Below, one piece after another: positions 24,776 through 33,125 of a stretch of DNA of 64,000 nt. Each line of letters starts with the position of its first letter. Positions within the stretch are counted from its first letter, which is position 1. Source of the DNA: Coprococcus ammoniilyticus (lineage in GTDB: Bacteria; Bacillota; Clostridia; Lachnospirales; Lachnospiraceae); the NCBI RefSeq assembly GCF_025567345.1, contig NZ_JAOQJS010000004.1, positions 356,734-420,733 on the forward strand, read 5' to 3'. The notes beneath the pieces were generated by a model, which was not told the origin of the DNA, ran no database searches, and saw only the letters and a list, made by a program, of their open reading frames with translations. The position numbers and the translations under genes were made by a program.

Positions 24776-24952
24776 TTACTCAGCAGTCAGTTTTTTTAAG
24801 TCTTTTATAAATTTATCAGTTTCTTCAAAAAAGAAAACAGTAGCATTTTTTAATTTATGATTTTTCTGTAAATCAACTATTGGATTTCCACAATGGAGTA
24901 GTTGCTTTGCTAAAAAACTATTGAATATAGGTTTTAAATTAATAAATAACAC
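24776..24952 (-). CDS. DUF5659-like small phage protein, second copy
   Basis: 58 residues. GTG at 24950-24952 is in frame; an ATT nine bases further has AGAGGTG at ideal spacing and could be the real start. Pattern L..IFNSFLAKQLLHCGNP then ATVFFFEETDKFIKDLKKL fits the DUF5659 layout seen at 5846-6025. It starts 7 bases after the stop of the PhoH-like gene. Confidence 0.5.
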   Translation of the reverse strand: MLFINLKPIFNSFLAKQLLHCGNPIVDLQKNHKLKNATVFFFEETDKFIKDLKKLTAE

Positions 24953-24958
24953 CTCTTT

Positions 24959-26215
24959 CTACATTTCTTCTGCGACAGCAGCAATTCTACTTCTATATAT
25001 ATTTTTAAGTTCTATTTCTCCATAAAAATCTTGTCCTCTGAATACTTCAGACATTCTTCTCATGCCGTTGTTATTTCCTGCATACTGGCTGAGATCTACC
25101 TGAGTGTTATAATCACCATCAACAATGCAAATAGAGTCTTCTCCAATTCTCTGTAATGCAAGTTTCATAAGAGATATATCCATGTTTTGTGCCTCTGTTA
25201 TATAAACTCCTGCACGCATTCCATTGGTATCAAACCCTCTAATATCAGAGAGGGGTAGCAACTGAATTAATTCTTGATTAATCATTCTCTCTAAACCAAA
25301 TAGACCACCTAGTTTTGCGGATAACATATTACCAATAGAACTGTCTAATAATTTTTCATCTTTTGTTCCAGGATAATATCCAAGTTTTGCAGAGTTAGCG
25401 GTCGCAATAGTATTACAGAAAATTATAATTCTATCAATTTTATGCTTTTCAAGAAGCCACATCATATAACCAATGGCGAGATATGATTTTCCTGTGCCAG
25501 CAGCTCCCTTAATCATAGTAACTTGATTATTTGAAAAGCTGTTCAATGCCATCTGCTGATATACATCACCATTTAAAGGTTTTACAATGCCAAAGTAGTC
25601 CGATTTTATATTGGGAAATTTAATGTTTTGATATGTTCCATCTCTCCAAACAAGAGTATCAACAATTCGATTTTCAGAATTTTTTAAAATAAGATATTCA
25701 TTTTCAAATAAATTATAGATATTATCTTGCAAATGTTCATAAAAATATGCCATGTCTTCATCAGAAAGAGTGACTTCTAAACATCCTGAATACTTGTCGT
25801 CTGGATTTTCACCAACGCTTTCTACATTGAGATTAAATATCTTACTTGCAATCATTTTACATGCTATATCATTTGTTACGAAAATTACTTCCTCTGATAT
25901 TTTATCTTGTATATATGAACAAGTTCCTACTATTTTTGTGTCAGGAGTGATTTCCATATTTTTGTCTGATATGTATGTCTCAATTAAGAGGTCATATATA
26001 ATAACCTTATATTTATCAGATTTTTCATCAAGTAAATGTAGTATCTTCCTTGCATTATACTTTACTTGATCATCTTTTGATCTTGATACTTTTATATTTT
26101 CCAATTCTTGAAGCGAGATAGAACTAATAATAAATTCATGGTCAAATATCTTATTTTGTAATTCAAGAAGTGCGTTAGTATCATAAAAATATATTTTGTT
26201 GATTATAAAAACCAC
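24959..26215 (-). CDS. PIN-PhoH fusion ATPase
   Basis: 418 residues. An N-terminal PIN nuclease domain (FYDTNALLELQ, then SLQELENIK and FVTNDIACKM with the acidic site) is joined to a PhoH ATPase (Walker A MIKGAAGTGKSYLA, Walker B-like AGVYITEAQNMD, sensor IVDGDYNTQ). PIN-PhoH proteins are RNA-unwinding nucleases; phages often carry phoH. It follows the tRNA/ncRNA unit that begins at the promoter-like motif 26674. The start is a GTG very close to GGAAGG, so a downstream rare start is possible. Confidence 0.85.
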   Translation of the reverse strand: MVFIINKIYFYDTNALLELQNKIFDHEFIISSISLQELENIKVSRSKDDQVKYNARKILHLLDEKSDKYKVIIYDLLIETYISDKNMEITPDTKIVGTCSYIQDKISEEVIFVTNDIACKMIASKIFNLNVESVGENPDDKYSGCLEVTLSDEDMAYFYEHLQDNIYNLFENEYLILKNSENRIVDTLVWRDGTYQNIKFPNIKSDYFGIVKPLNGDVYQQMALNSFSNNQVTMIKGAAGTGKSYLAIGYMMWLLEKHKIDRIIIFCNTIATANSAKLGYYPGTKDEKLLDSSIGNMLSAKLGGLFGLERMINQELIQLLPLSDIRGFDTNGMRAGVYITEAQNMDISLMKLALQRIGEDSICIVDGDYNTQVDLSQYAGNNNGMRRMSEVFRGQDFYGEIELKNIYRSRIAAVAEEM

Positions 26216-26259
26216 CTTCCTGTTTTAGTTTCATCCACAAGTGAAGAAAAGTGGAAGAG

Positions 26260-26328
26260 TAGCGTGACTCTGACTCGAACAGACCCTTTGGGGTATGAAC
26301 CCAACATGCACCTTTACACCTTACCGCA
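26260..26328 (-). tRNA. tRNA-Met(CAT)-like, weak acceptor stem
   Basis: 69 nt. Anticodon stem TTGGG/CCCAA encloses TTCATAC (anticodon CAT) and the T-loop is TTCGAGT. The D-stem GTGT/GCAT pairs with wobbles. The acceptor TGCGGTA/TCACGCT pairs at only four of seven positions and position 8 is A, so it may be decayed or a mimic. It sits 2 bases after tRNA-Pro. Confidence 0.45.
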
Positions 26329-26330
26329 AA

Positions 26331-26404
26331 TTGGAAATGTAAGACTTAAACTTACGACCTCATGATCCCAAATCATGTGTTCTACCAAACTGAACTAATT
26401 CCCA
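26331..26404 (-). tRNA. tRNA-Pro (TGG), copy 2
   Basis: 74 nt. Acceptor TGGGAAT/ATTTCCA pairs fully (one G-U), D-stem GTTC/GAAC, anticodon stem CATGA/TCATG around TTTGGGA (anticodon TGG), T-stem GTAAG/CTTAC with loop TTTAAGT. Confidence 0.8.
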
Positions 26405-26446
26405 AAAAGAGTGCAGTAGTCATACCTTCAGAACGAAAATACAACT
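26405..26446 (-). terminator. Terminator-like hairpin before tRNA-Pro
   Basis: Minus strand GCAGTAGT and ACTACTGC (8 bp, long loop) followed by ACTCTTTTT. It may end the short RNA that starts below 26674 or act as a processing site before the tRNAs. Confidence 0.5.
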
Positions 26447-26670
26447 ACTGCTAAAAGAAGAGTTGTTTTTATGAAATGTATTATCTGTTTGAAAACGCCT
26501 TGATTTGCTACCCGTAGGCATGAATCCATATATCTTCCACAGAATGTATATGGTACAGGCTCGCTTGCTGCACTTACCTGGTTTGGCGCACCACATACAA
26601 GTTTTTCACATAGCGTCACAGCAATGATTTATAGCTATGTGTTAGACGAAATATTGTAATGTCTCTCGAC
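26447..26670 (-). ncRNA. Candidate structured phage RNA upstream of tRNAs
   Basis: No credible gene. The minus strand carries an 8-bp arm CACATAGC/GCTATGTG (near 26595-26640) and several shorter hairpins, placed between a promoter-like motif and two tRNAs, as with the larger RNA at 15705-16345. Could be a second ornate RNA or merely a processed tRNA precursor. From 26685 to 26993 there is a plus-strand hairpin AGCCCTC/GAGGGCT with a T tract (26735-26765) and nothing else recognisable. Confidence 0.3.
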
Positions 26671-26673
26671 AAT

Positions 26674-26684
26674 TATATATTCTC
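26674..26684 (-). promoter_or_regulatory. Putative phage promoter element, GAGAATATATA
   Basis: Minus strand AAAACAGAGAATATATAATT; would drive the structured RNA, tRNA pair and PIN-PhoH gene. Confidence 0.45.
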
Positions 26685-26993
26685 TGTTTTATCAGCTAGG
26701 AAAAGCTGATTTCATTGTTTTTAGCCTTACAGCATAGCCCTCAATTAAGAGGGCTTTTCTTTTGTAATAAAAACGATCGTTGCATATTTTTATTCCGCAT
26801 TTGCATTTAAGCGGAGAGGATAGTTGTGTTGGTATTGTACTAAGTACACGCAAATTTACGCTATTATACATAGATAAAGTTTCATTGCCCACTTTCTCCT
26901 CATAAGTTCACTTAACTACAACTGTTACAACCGTTGATTTTACTAGCTTTTTGATATAGTAAAATAATTAAGTCTGTACAAAAAATGTGCATT

Positions 26994-29401
26994 TTAACAA
27001 TTTTTTGAAAAACATTTTAGCAAATTTGCTGAATTTACATTATATAATACTTTTAGCAACAATGATTTATTTTTATTAAGAACAGAAGATATTGTTTTTT
27101 GATTACGAATTGAACCAGGAAGAATTTTGAACGAACGATCAATCATCCAAGAAAATAACCCAAGATAATTCTTCGATATTTTAATTGATTGTATTTCGCA
27201 AATTATATCATCAAAATCTTTTCTAAGTAATAAATAATCCTCATTTTCTGCATCATCGTTTATTTCGTATAATTTCAATGAATATTTTGCTATAATTTCT
27301 TCAACTTTTCTACAAGTACGAATATTACTTTTCATTTCATATTTAACAAAAAAATGACACATTGATAAAGTGGTATCTACATTACGAAACTTCATTAAAT
27401 CCAAATCATATAAGTAATTCATAGGACATTTTAAATCTTTATTTATGTTTTTATCATTAAATCCATGTTTGATTATTTTCCAAAAAGAAGGATAAAGATT
27501 TGTCTTAATATCCATGTCGTCTTTTATTCTTTTAATCTCACCAGTTAAGTCAATATCAAATCTTCTTTTTGCATTATCAATAGCAACTTGCGCTAAAACA
27601 CTCAATATGCATACATAGTCAATGTATTTTTTATCATCAAAATTGCAAGCATATGTTTGAGCAATTTGAGCCAAATTACTTGATTCGCCAATATCCAATT
27701 GTGATTTTGCTAAATTGTTGTCAATGCCAGCATAATCATCCATTGATTTACCATATATATTTTTTTCCTTTGGAATATTGTTTTTAATTGTAGGATAATT
27801 CTGATAACAGTTTCTTGCATGTTCAACAATATCAGACTGATTTGTTGTATATCCGCTATCAGAATCTTGATCTGCATCTGTTATATCCAAGGCTCTTTAT
27901 CCTTGGCTCCTCCGATTTTCATCGGAGTGTCGGACTATATCTTTACCCTCATCTGTATGTTAGGGTAATCGGCACTCGTGGGTGGATTATTGCTCACCTG
28001 CTCACCACCTAGTCTCTAAACCTTACTATCTACTTTTATGGATTTCGATAGTCTTGGTAATTGATTGGCATATATGTGAATAATTTATAACTCTGTAAAA
28101 GAAAAATACATTTTTCTATAAGTTTTTTTATTTTTTATAGACTCAATAATTCCACCTCTGATTGTATTAATATTGCTTGATAAAGATAGTTCATCTTTTA
28201 CCCATTTACAACATTCACCAATATAATCAAAGTGTTTGATAAAGTTTTTATTTGAGTCATAAACAAAAACTTCTTTTGACCTACCATTCTGAGAACCTTT
28301 CCTAGAATAATATTGTTTTCTTAATTCTGGATTATCTTTTATTTTATTATGTAATGTTTTATTTCCATAATTAGGATTATTTATTCCAGTCTGAAATTTT
28401 AGTCTGTCAACGAGTTTCTTTCGCCATATTGTATATGTTTCATCATCCATACGTTCTTCTGGTGAAATACCATACATTTTGTTATTTTCTTTTGAATTCA
28501 ATCTACTTAATCGTGAACGAATTTCATTCTTTTTATCATTAGAATATGTATCCCAAAGATTAACTCCGTACATTGGATTACTTTCACCCATCATATCAAT
28601 AGAATGTTGTCTTCTCCACTCTTCTGAATGAACCATACCGTAAGAACCATCACCGCCAAATGTATGATTTGTTAAATGACCATTCTCATTTGGGTTATTG
28701 TTATATCCAATAATGTCAATTCCATACCCTAAATCAAAAACATAATGATGAATTAACTCTCTTTCTAACTTATAAGCATCGTCTTCTGATAATTTGTCTT
28801 TTATGATATTTACTTTCATTCCGACTTTATCAGCTATCCTATCATGATGCTCATTTCTTGAGTAATAATTACATCTGTTACCATGCCCTTTGCCAACATA
28901 AAAGCATGTATTGTTATCTAATCTAATGTGCTCATATACATAGTAGTCGTTCATGTTTCACCTCCTATATATATTCTCTTTTATACTTTAAATTATTCAC
29001 ATACTTAGCGTCTCAATTTTCACCGATTGTTTTAAGAACTACATTTCTGTAGAACTGAGCCATTATATTAACCCATTATTTCTATCCTGAAAATCTGTTC
29101 CATTCATATTTACTGCAATGCACTGTTTTCCAAGATTAAAATATTTTTCAAGATTTTTATGGTATACATTGTGAAGATATGTAAGATTATTTTTGCTATT
29201 GAAAGGACTTCTAAAGAAAGCTAGATATTCGCCACTATTAAATCTTTCAGTGTAACATTGGATTGTATTGTTTTCTGTAAAGAATGTATTATCATTATCC
29301 ACATCAGATTCGTTTCCAGTAGCGGCATATAAAAGCATTGCATATGGAGATCCAACTATTACTAGATTTTCTGCATTTTGAATGATACGTCCACTTTTCA
29401 T
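26994..29401 (-). CDS. Phage RNA polymerase, second (beta'-like) subunit, interrupted by group I intron
   Basis: Spliced from 29401-29071 and 27886-26994, giving 407 residues in one frame. The 5' exon has FFRSPFNSKNNLTYLHN, like the R-x-P-T-L-H region of beta'. It continues with KQCIAVNMNGTDFQDRNNG. The 3' exon opens with ITDADQDSDSGYTT, which aligns residue by residue with NADFDGDQM and keeps all three metal-binding Asp. This is the double-psi-beta-barrel class (YonO, QDE-1). The start overlaps the stop of the upstream subunit (ATGA), so the two are coupled. Without splicing the 5' product stops after NNGLI. Confidence 0.75.
28085..28954 (-). CDS. GIY-YIG homing endonuclease (intron-encoded)
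   Basis: 289 residues. The nuclease domain is at the N-terminus: YYVYEHIRLDNNTCFYVGKG matches the GIY-YIG core, followed by the conserved Arg (GNRCNYYSRN) and Glu (ERELIHHY). The middle has repeated NUMOD3-like DNA-binding motifs (NPMYGVNLWD, NNPNYGNKTLHN) and a helix-turn-helix at the end. It starts at an ATG behind AGGAGGTG. The promoter-like GAGAATATATATA abuts that site, as in T4 introns whose endonucleases have their own late promoter. Confidence 0.92.
   Translation of the reverse strand: MNDYYVYEHIRLDNNTCFYVGKGHGNRCNYYSRNEHHDRIADKVGMKVNIIKDKLSEDDAYKLERELIHHYVFDLGYGIDIIGYNNNPNENGHLTNHTFGGDGSYGMVHSEEWRRQHSIDMMGESNPMYGVNLWDTYSNDKKNEIRSRLSRLNSKENNKMYGISPEERMDDETYTIWRKKLVDRLKFQTGINNPNYGNKTLHNKIKDNPELRKQYYSRKGSQNGRSKEVFVYDSNKNFIKHFDYIGECCKWVKDELSLSSNINTIRGGIIESIKNKKTYRKMYFSFTEL
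28968..28978 (-). promoter_or_regulatory. Putative phage promoter inside the intron
   Basis: AAAGAGAATATATATAGGAGG: the motif runs straight into the ribosome binding site of the intron endonuclease, about 15 bases before its ATG. Confidence 0.5.
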
Positions 29402-30798
29402 ATTAACACGTATCCTTTAATAATAGCTTTTTTTCTGTCACGAAAGTATGAACTTCTTACAAAATCTGGATTTTGATTACACAAAGCAATTAAAACTTCA
29501 TAATCATTTGAAAAATTTTTATTCTTTTCAAGATATTTCAGAAACTCAGAATTGTCCTGTTTGAGTTTATTAATATACTCAACACTTTCTTTTACAACAT
29601 TTGGCATTATTTCTTCATCAAGAGAGTTCACCATTTGATAACTCATTCTCTGAACTTCACCAAGCTTACTTTCATGTGCTGTCTTCACAATGCCAAACAT
29701 ACAACCATTTTCATAAACTCTGTCACACCAATATTCATACGACTTATCAAATTTCAACCATTTCATAGCATTGTCAGTTGTGATCAACTCAATATCCTTG
29801 ACAAAATGCTCAACTCCAAACATATCTTTTACAATGGCAGAGTAGTAGTTTTCTCCAAAATAATCTCTGAAAAACTGTTGAATATTTGTACTGAACGCTG
29901 CCATTTTACAAAAATGATGTCTTAATAGGATATATCCATTCCCCCAAGTTGGGAAAATACTAGAATCAATTAGAGCCTGTCCATCAAACATTGTATTCTT
30001 CAATTCATAATTATCAATATGTTTTGCGTAACAATGTTTGTTTTCATCAGTCTCAATACTGACAACTTTAGTAAAAAACGACCTGTCAACATCTTTTAAT
30101 ATTAAAATATTCTTGGGATTAATTTTGACTTTACCAACAATGGCACTTGATATAAGTGGGGCATATGCACTGATTTCGACTGTAGGAGAATTCCTTTTCG
30201 GAAGCCGAATACCCATATACAAGAATTTAATTGCTTTTTTATAAAGACGATCACATATAAACATACATGATCCTTTTTTCGCTTTTCCTGTACTTCTATA
30301 AAGCATTTTATAATGAATAATTTCTCGTTTTATAATATCATCATTTTTCTTTCTAGTGATATATTCAACATTCACACCATCATTATAAAATAACTTTCTG
30401 ATTTCTTCCTTGGTATGTTTATGGTAACGATCTTTATTTTTATTTGCTTCTTGAAATAATTGTGAAAGTTTTTTGCGCTTGTTTCTTTTCTTTTGAATTT
30501 GGCTTTTGTAACCATATGATTTTGCTAATTTGTATTCAGTTCTAGCATTTTTGGCAACTTTTTGTAAATGTGCAATTTCTTCTTCATATGAACGAGAACC
30601 AAAGTTAAATTCTAAACAAATTATATCTCGTGTAGATTCTTCCTTCCATACTTTTAATCCGTTTTCTTTTAGAAAGTCACTAAAAAGGCTATTTGTAAAC
30701 ATTGCATCTTTATACTCATAATGATCTCTGACACCATTGTTATACTCATAAAGAGTGCTTGCTTCAATGTTTTTAATTTTGATTCCAAATTCACTCAT
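29398..30798 (-). CDS. Phage RNA polymerase, first (beta-like) subunit
   Basis: 466 residues from an ATG behind AGGTGGTG. Residues 1-190 are helical and basic. The region 190-330 carries features of the first double-psi barrel of RdRP/YonO-type enzymes: KNTMFDGQALIDSSIF corresponds to their DG.G.IS motif, and ILLRHHFCKMAAF to the R...KG segment with the catalytic-site Lys. The Asp triad itself is in the next gene, so catalysis needs both products. It ends ATATGA, overlapping the start of the second subunit by 4 bases. The class is inferred from motifs, not overall similarity. Confidence 0.7.
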   Translation of the reverse strand: MSEFGIKIKNIEASTLYEYNNGVRDHYEYKDAMFTNSLFSDFLKENGLKVWKEESTRDIICLEFNFGSRSYEEEIAHLQKVAKNARTEYKLAKSYGYKSQIQKKRNKRKKLSQLFQEANKNKDRYHKHTKEEIRKLFYNDGVNVEYITRKKNDDIIKREIIHYKMLYRSTGKAKKGSCMFICDRLYKKAIKFLYMGIRLPKRNSPTVEISAYAPLISSAIVGKVKINPKNILILKDVDRSFFTKVVSIETDENKHCYAKHIDNYELKNTMFDGQALIDSSIFPTWGNGYILLRHHFCKMAAFSTNIQQFFRDYFGENYYSAIVKDMFGVEHFVKDIELITTDNAMKWLKFDKSYEYWCDRVYENGCMFGIVKTAHESKLGEVQRMSYQMVNSLDEEIMPNVVKESVEYINKLKQDNSEFLKYLEKNKNFSNDYEVLIALCNQNPDFVRSSYFRDRKKAIIKGYVLI

Positions 30799-30827
30799 GT
30801 ATATTATATCACCACCTGTTTATTCAT

Positions 30828-30992
30828 TTAAAATTCCTCCTTGCATTCATCATTCATCGGATTATTCTCTTCATAACACACCTGCAAAGATTCACAACCA
30901 GCACAATCAACCATATTACTCATCGGACACTCTGATAGTGGAAGAGTTGTTGCCATATTATACAAATCTTCGCTATTATATTTATTCTCCAT
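30828..30992 (-). CDS. Small Cys-rich phage protein, 54 aa
   Basis: Starts MENKYNSEDLYN at an ATG that overlaps the end of the upstream gene by 11 bases and has GGAGG seven bases before it. Six Cys residues (SECPMSN, DCAGCES, QVCYEE, DECKEE) suggest a small metal site. It ends 30 bases before the RNA polymerase subunit start and is in the same unit, so it may be a cofactor or regulator of the polymerase; this is a positional guess. Confidence 0.6.
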   Translation of the reverse strand: MENKYNSEDLYNMATTLPLSECPMSNMVDCAGCESLQVCYEENNPMNDECKEEF

Positions 30993-31233
30993 AATCGTCC
31001 TCCGTCATTTCATAAATCCTATAGCCTAGAAAAATAGCCATATCTTCAGTTCTATCAAAACAGTCTACATGGGCAGATTGTCCAACATCATTTCGCACAT
31101 ATTTGTCTCCAATGCAAATTTCTTCGCCACATTCGGCACATATAACATTGCTTTTATATTCTCTATAATTAGGGCATCCTGGAATATGATGAAGTTGTCC
31201 GCAATACTCACATGTACAGTTCATAATATTCAT
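30982..31233 (-). CDS. Zinc-ribbon/LIM-like phage protein
   Basis: 83 residues with two metal sites: CTCEYCGQLHHIPGC and ICAECGEEICIGDKYV...HVDC. The C-terminal 25 residues are acidic. Overlaps the upstream gene by 4 bases and the downstream small Cys-rich gene by 11, so it is tightly coupled. Such proteins in early phage regions often bind host transcription or replication factors; no direct evidence here. Confidence 0.7.
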   Translation of the reverse strand: MNIMNCTCEYCGQLHHIPGCPNYREYKSNVICAECGEEICIGDKYVRNDVGQSAHVDCFDRTEDMAIFLGYRIYEMTEDDYGE

Positions 31234-31571
31234 TTATTTAATTCCTCTCTAGTAACAATTTCCAAACCTCGATCGAAGCATTTTTGTTCAAGATCATAGC
31301 GATCCATATAATATTTGAATGAATCGTGATCATTTAATTTCGATACTTCCTGTAATATATTATTACGGATAGAAGAGGAATCTGAATCAAATTCGACATC
31401 TTTATATTTTTCCATGAGATCAAGCAGCTCTACACTATTTTCTTTTAAATATAATGTAGCCATATATTTTTCTGTCTCTTTATTCCATTTAGCAATAGCA
31501 ATTACTGAATAATTCCTATTATGTAAGTCAATTTTTATACAAACTGTTCCAATATTTTCGTATCTAAGCAT
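31230..31571 (-). CDS. Phage early-region protein, unknown
   Basis: 113 residues from the ATG at 31571, chosen because AAGAGAGG precedes it; the longer frame start lacks a site. Beta-rich N-terminal half (MLRYENIGTVCIKIDLHNRN) and helical acidic C-terminal half. Overlaps both neighbours (8 and 4 bases). No family recognised. Confidence 0.6.
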   Translation of the reverse strand: MLRYENIGTVCIKIDLHNRNYSVIAIAKWNKETEKYMATLYLKENSVELLDLMEKYKDVEFDSDSSSIRNNILQEVSKLNDHDSFKYYMDRYDLEQKCFDRGLEIVTREELNK

Positions 31572-31764
31572 TTTTAATACCTCTCTTATATGTATATTGA
31601 TCATAGACTTTCCCTAACCGACATGCTCGATTGAACCGCATATCTGATTCAATTCTCGCCGCAATATTGTGGGAAGTAGCGTTAGTAGTGTCAAAATCTG
31701 ATTCGTAGATCAGTCCTCTATATTCTGATGGATCTACATAAATTTTTGGTGTAGTATAATTCAT
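31564..31764 (-). CDS. Small phage early protein, unknown
   Basis: 66 residues, MNYTTPKIYVDPSEYRG at the N-terminus and basic towards the end (QYTYKRGIKNA). A short 28-codon leader frame (MKKYLTEKGNKK, from an ATG with AAGGAG near 31808) runs into its start region and may couple its translation. The promoter-like motif at 31847 lies above both. No family recognised. Confidence 0.5.
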   Translation of the reverse strand: MNYTTPKIYVDPSEYRGLIYESDFDTTNATSHNIAARIESDMRFNRACRLGKVYDQYTYKRGIKNA

Positions 31765-31846
31765 ATAATTTTTTGTTTCCTTTCTCTGTTAAATATTTTT
31801 TCATTCGCATCGCTCCTTTTATAGTGTTGCGTTAATTTGTGTCATA

Positions 31847-31857
31847 TGTTTATTCTC
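31847..31857 (-). promoter_or_regulatory. Putative phage promoter element (GAGAATAAACA variant)
   Basis: Minus strand AAAACAGAGAATAAACATATG, above the gene block 31764-26994 that includes the RNA polymerase genes themselves. Confidence 0.4.
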
Positions 31858-31865
31858 TGTTTTAT

Positions 31866-32672
31866 TTACGACTTATTACCATTTTTAATTTCTCCAAATG
31901 AGTCTACATTATAAATTTCCAACATTTTAGCAATAGCCCATTCAATTTCTTGCTCATATCCTTCTTTATTAAGTACATATATATTTGGTACATTTTGCGG
32001 TGGTTTCTTTGAATTAGGTTGAACACTACCAACTTCTTTTTTGATTAGAAGTGGTTCTTTGTCACCAATTGAAGAAGTAAGATATTGAATACATTGATTA
32101 ATTGTATCCTTTGACATAGAAAGTTCTTTAGACATAGATTCTATACTTCGCCAAAAAGCTTCTGGTTTAGTTTCAGGATTATACATAGATTCTTCATTAT
32201 CTTTATTTTTAGGACGAATGAAGATATATGAATTGATATAGAGAAAAGCCATTAGTATATTCTCTTTATTGATACTTGATTCACTCATCATAATAAAATC
32301 AAGTTGAGAAGATGTGATCTTTGAGAACTTATCAACAACATCAAAATTTTCAGGAATGATTTTAATTTCAATTCCAGTATCATATCCAAGCGTATCAAGA
32401 TCCTGTTGAACTTCAATCATTTTGTTGTTAATCATATATTCCAGTACATCAAGAATTTCTTGAACAGCTTTCGGTCTACGTTTGTGTGTCTTGTATCCGT
32501 AAAAATTTAAAACTTTTCTAAGAGTAATCCAGCTATAGTCTTCGTAAGACCTATATTTATCAATAAGGATATAAGTAATATAGAATTTACGACTAACGCC
32601 ATATTTAGTTTTAATGTTTCCCTGAATATAGTTATTTGGAAAACGAGTAAAGTATTCTGTTTTCTGTTGCAA
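31866..32672 (-). CDS. Winged-helix protein, putative replication initiator
   Basis: 268 residues from a TTG start behind AAAGGAGG. The N-terminal 90 residues (FTRFPNNYIQGNIKTKYG, then FYITYILIDKYRSYEDYSWI) resemble the winged-helix domains of RepA_N/DnaD-type initiators. A second helix-turn-helix lies near residue 185 (SMSKELSMSKDTINQCIQYL), followed by a flexible link (NSKKPPQNVPN). It could open the phage origin or act as a transcription regulator. It has its own promoter-like motif at 32701. Confidence 0.6.
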   Translation of the reverse strand: MQQKTEYFTRFPNNYIQGNIKTKYGVSRKFYITYILIDKYRSYEDYSWITLRKVLNFYGYKTHKRRPKAVQEILDVLEYMINNKMIEVQQDLDTLGYDTGIEIKIIPENFDVVDKFSKITSSQLDFIMMSESSINKENILMAFLYINSYIFIRPKNKDNEESMYNPETKPEAFWRSIESMSKELSMSKDTINQCIQYLTSSIGDKEPLLIKKEVGSVQPNSKKPPQNVPNIYVLNKEGYEQEIEWAIAKMLEIYNVDSFGEIKNGNKS

Positions 32673-32700
32673 TAAAAATTCCTCCTTTATATGTGATATT

Positions 32701-32711
32701 TATTTATTCTC
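32701..32711 (-). promoter_or_regulatory. Putative phage promoter element, GAGAATAAATA
   Basis: AATAGAGAATAAATAAATATC about 25 bases above the TTG start of the winged-helix gene. The remaining 32720-32900 stretch has no gene I can support. Confidence 0.5.
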
Positions 32712-32904
32712 TATTTGACATGAGGCAGAAGATAAATTTACGAGCGTTCAGTAAAGTGGGTCTGAACCCCCACTTGTTTGTTTTATTTTTGAAATTGATA
32801 GGGGATAAAACCTACTTTGCCGAACTGAAAGAAGATATATAACATTATTAAAAAGACAGACTATTCGTAATTTATTCACTACGTTCATAAATTACTCTTT
32901 ATTT

Positions 32905-33054
32905 TTATTTTTTTTGAATGTTATTAAATGCTTGTTCAAGTTGTATTTTTAATTCATTGAATTTATCTTTACTTTCTTGCGAAGAATTTGTTTCCCACTC
33001 AATAAAAGATTTTCTCATTAATTGAATTTCTTCAACTTTATTTATAATATTCAT
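32905..33054 (-). CDS. Small helical phage protein, 49 aa
   Basis: ATG behind AAAAGGATGG. MNIINKVEEIQLMRKS then a long amphipathic helix ending in NNIQKK; looks like a short coiled coil. The promoter-like motif at 33109 is 55 bases upstream. No family recognised. Confidence 0.5.
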   Translation of the reverse strand: MNIINKVEEIQLMRKSFIEWETNSSQESKDKFNELKIQLEQAFNNIQKK

Positions 33055-33108
33055 TTACTTGTTCCATCCTTTTAGTATAGTCAAATTAATATTCTATATA
33101 TTTCATAA

Positions 33109-33119
33109 TATTTATTCTC
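33109..33119 (-). promoter_or_regulatory. Putative phage promoter element, GAGAATAAATA
   Basis: AAGAGAATAAATATTATG, upstream of the 49-aa gene and just after the stop of the gene at 33126. Confidence 0.45.
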
Positions 33120-33125
33120 TTATCA

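Larger units (their letters stand above)
27887..29070 (-). mobile_element. Group I intron in the RNA polymerase gene
   Basis: About 1184 nt. The 3' part contains the group I core phrase AAGATATAGTCCG (27931-27943), followed by the hairpins CTCCGAT/ATCGGAG and CCAAGG/CCTTGG; the last ends exactly at the final G (27887). At the 5' end exon ATGGGT pairs with GCTCA in the intron and puts a T-G wobble at the splice site. Joining 29071 to 27886 restores the frame. It encodes a GIY-YIG endonuclease. Confidence 0.85.

Noticed and set aside
26428..26892. Minus-strand frames of 63 and 66 codons at 26428-26619 and 26692-26892
   Set aside because: No ribosome binding sites, unlikely composition, and they overlap hairpins and RNA signals.
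29398..29401. Programmed -1 frameshift at the A run (near 29430) joining the two RNA polymerase genes
   Set aside because: The -1 frame meets a stop within nine codons and the second gene's frame also has a stop upstream of its ATG, so re-initiation at ATGA is the better model.
30982..30992. Promoter-like GAGAATAAATA near 30982 and GAGAATAAT near 30866
   Set aside because: Both lie inside the coding sequence of the 54-aa Cys-rich gene (codons for MENKY and EENN), so they were not counted as promoter copies.
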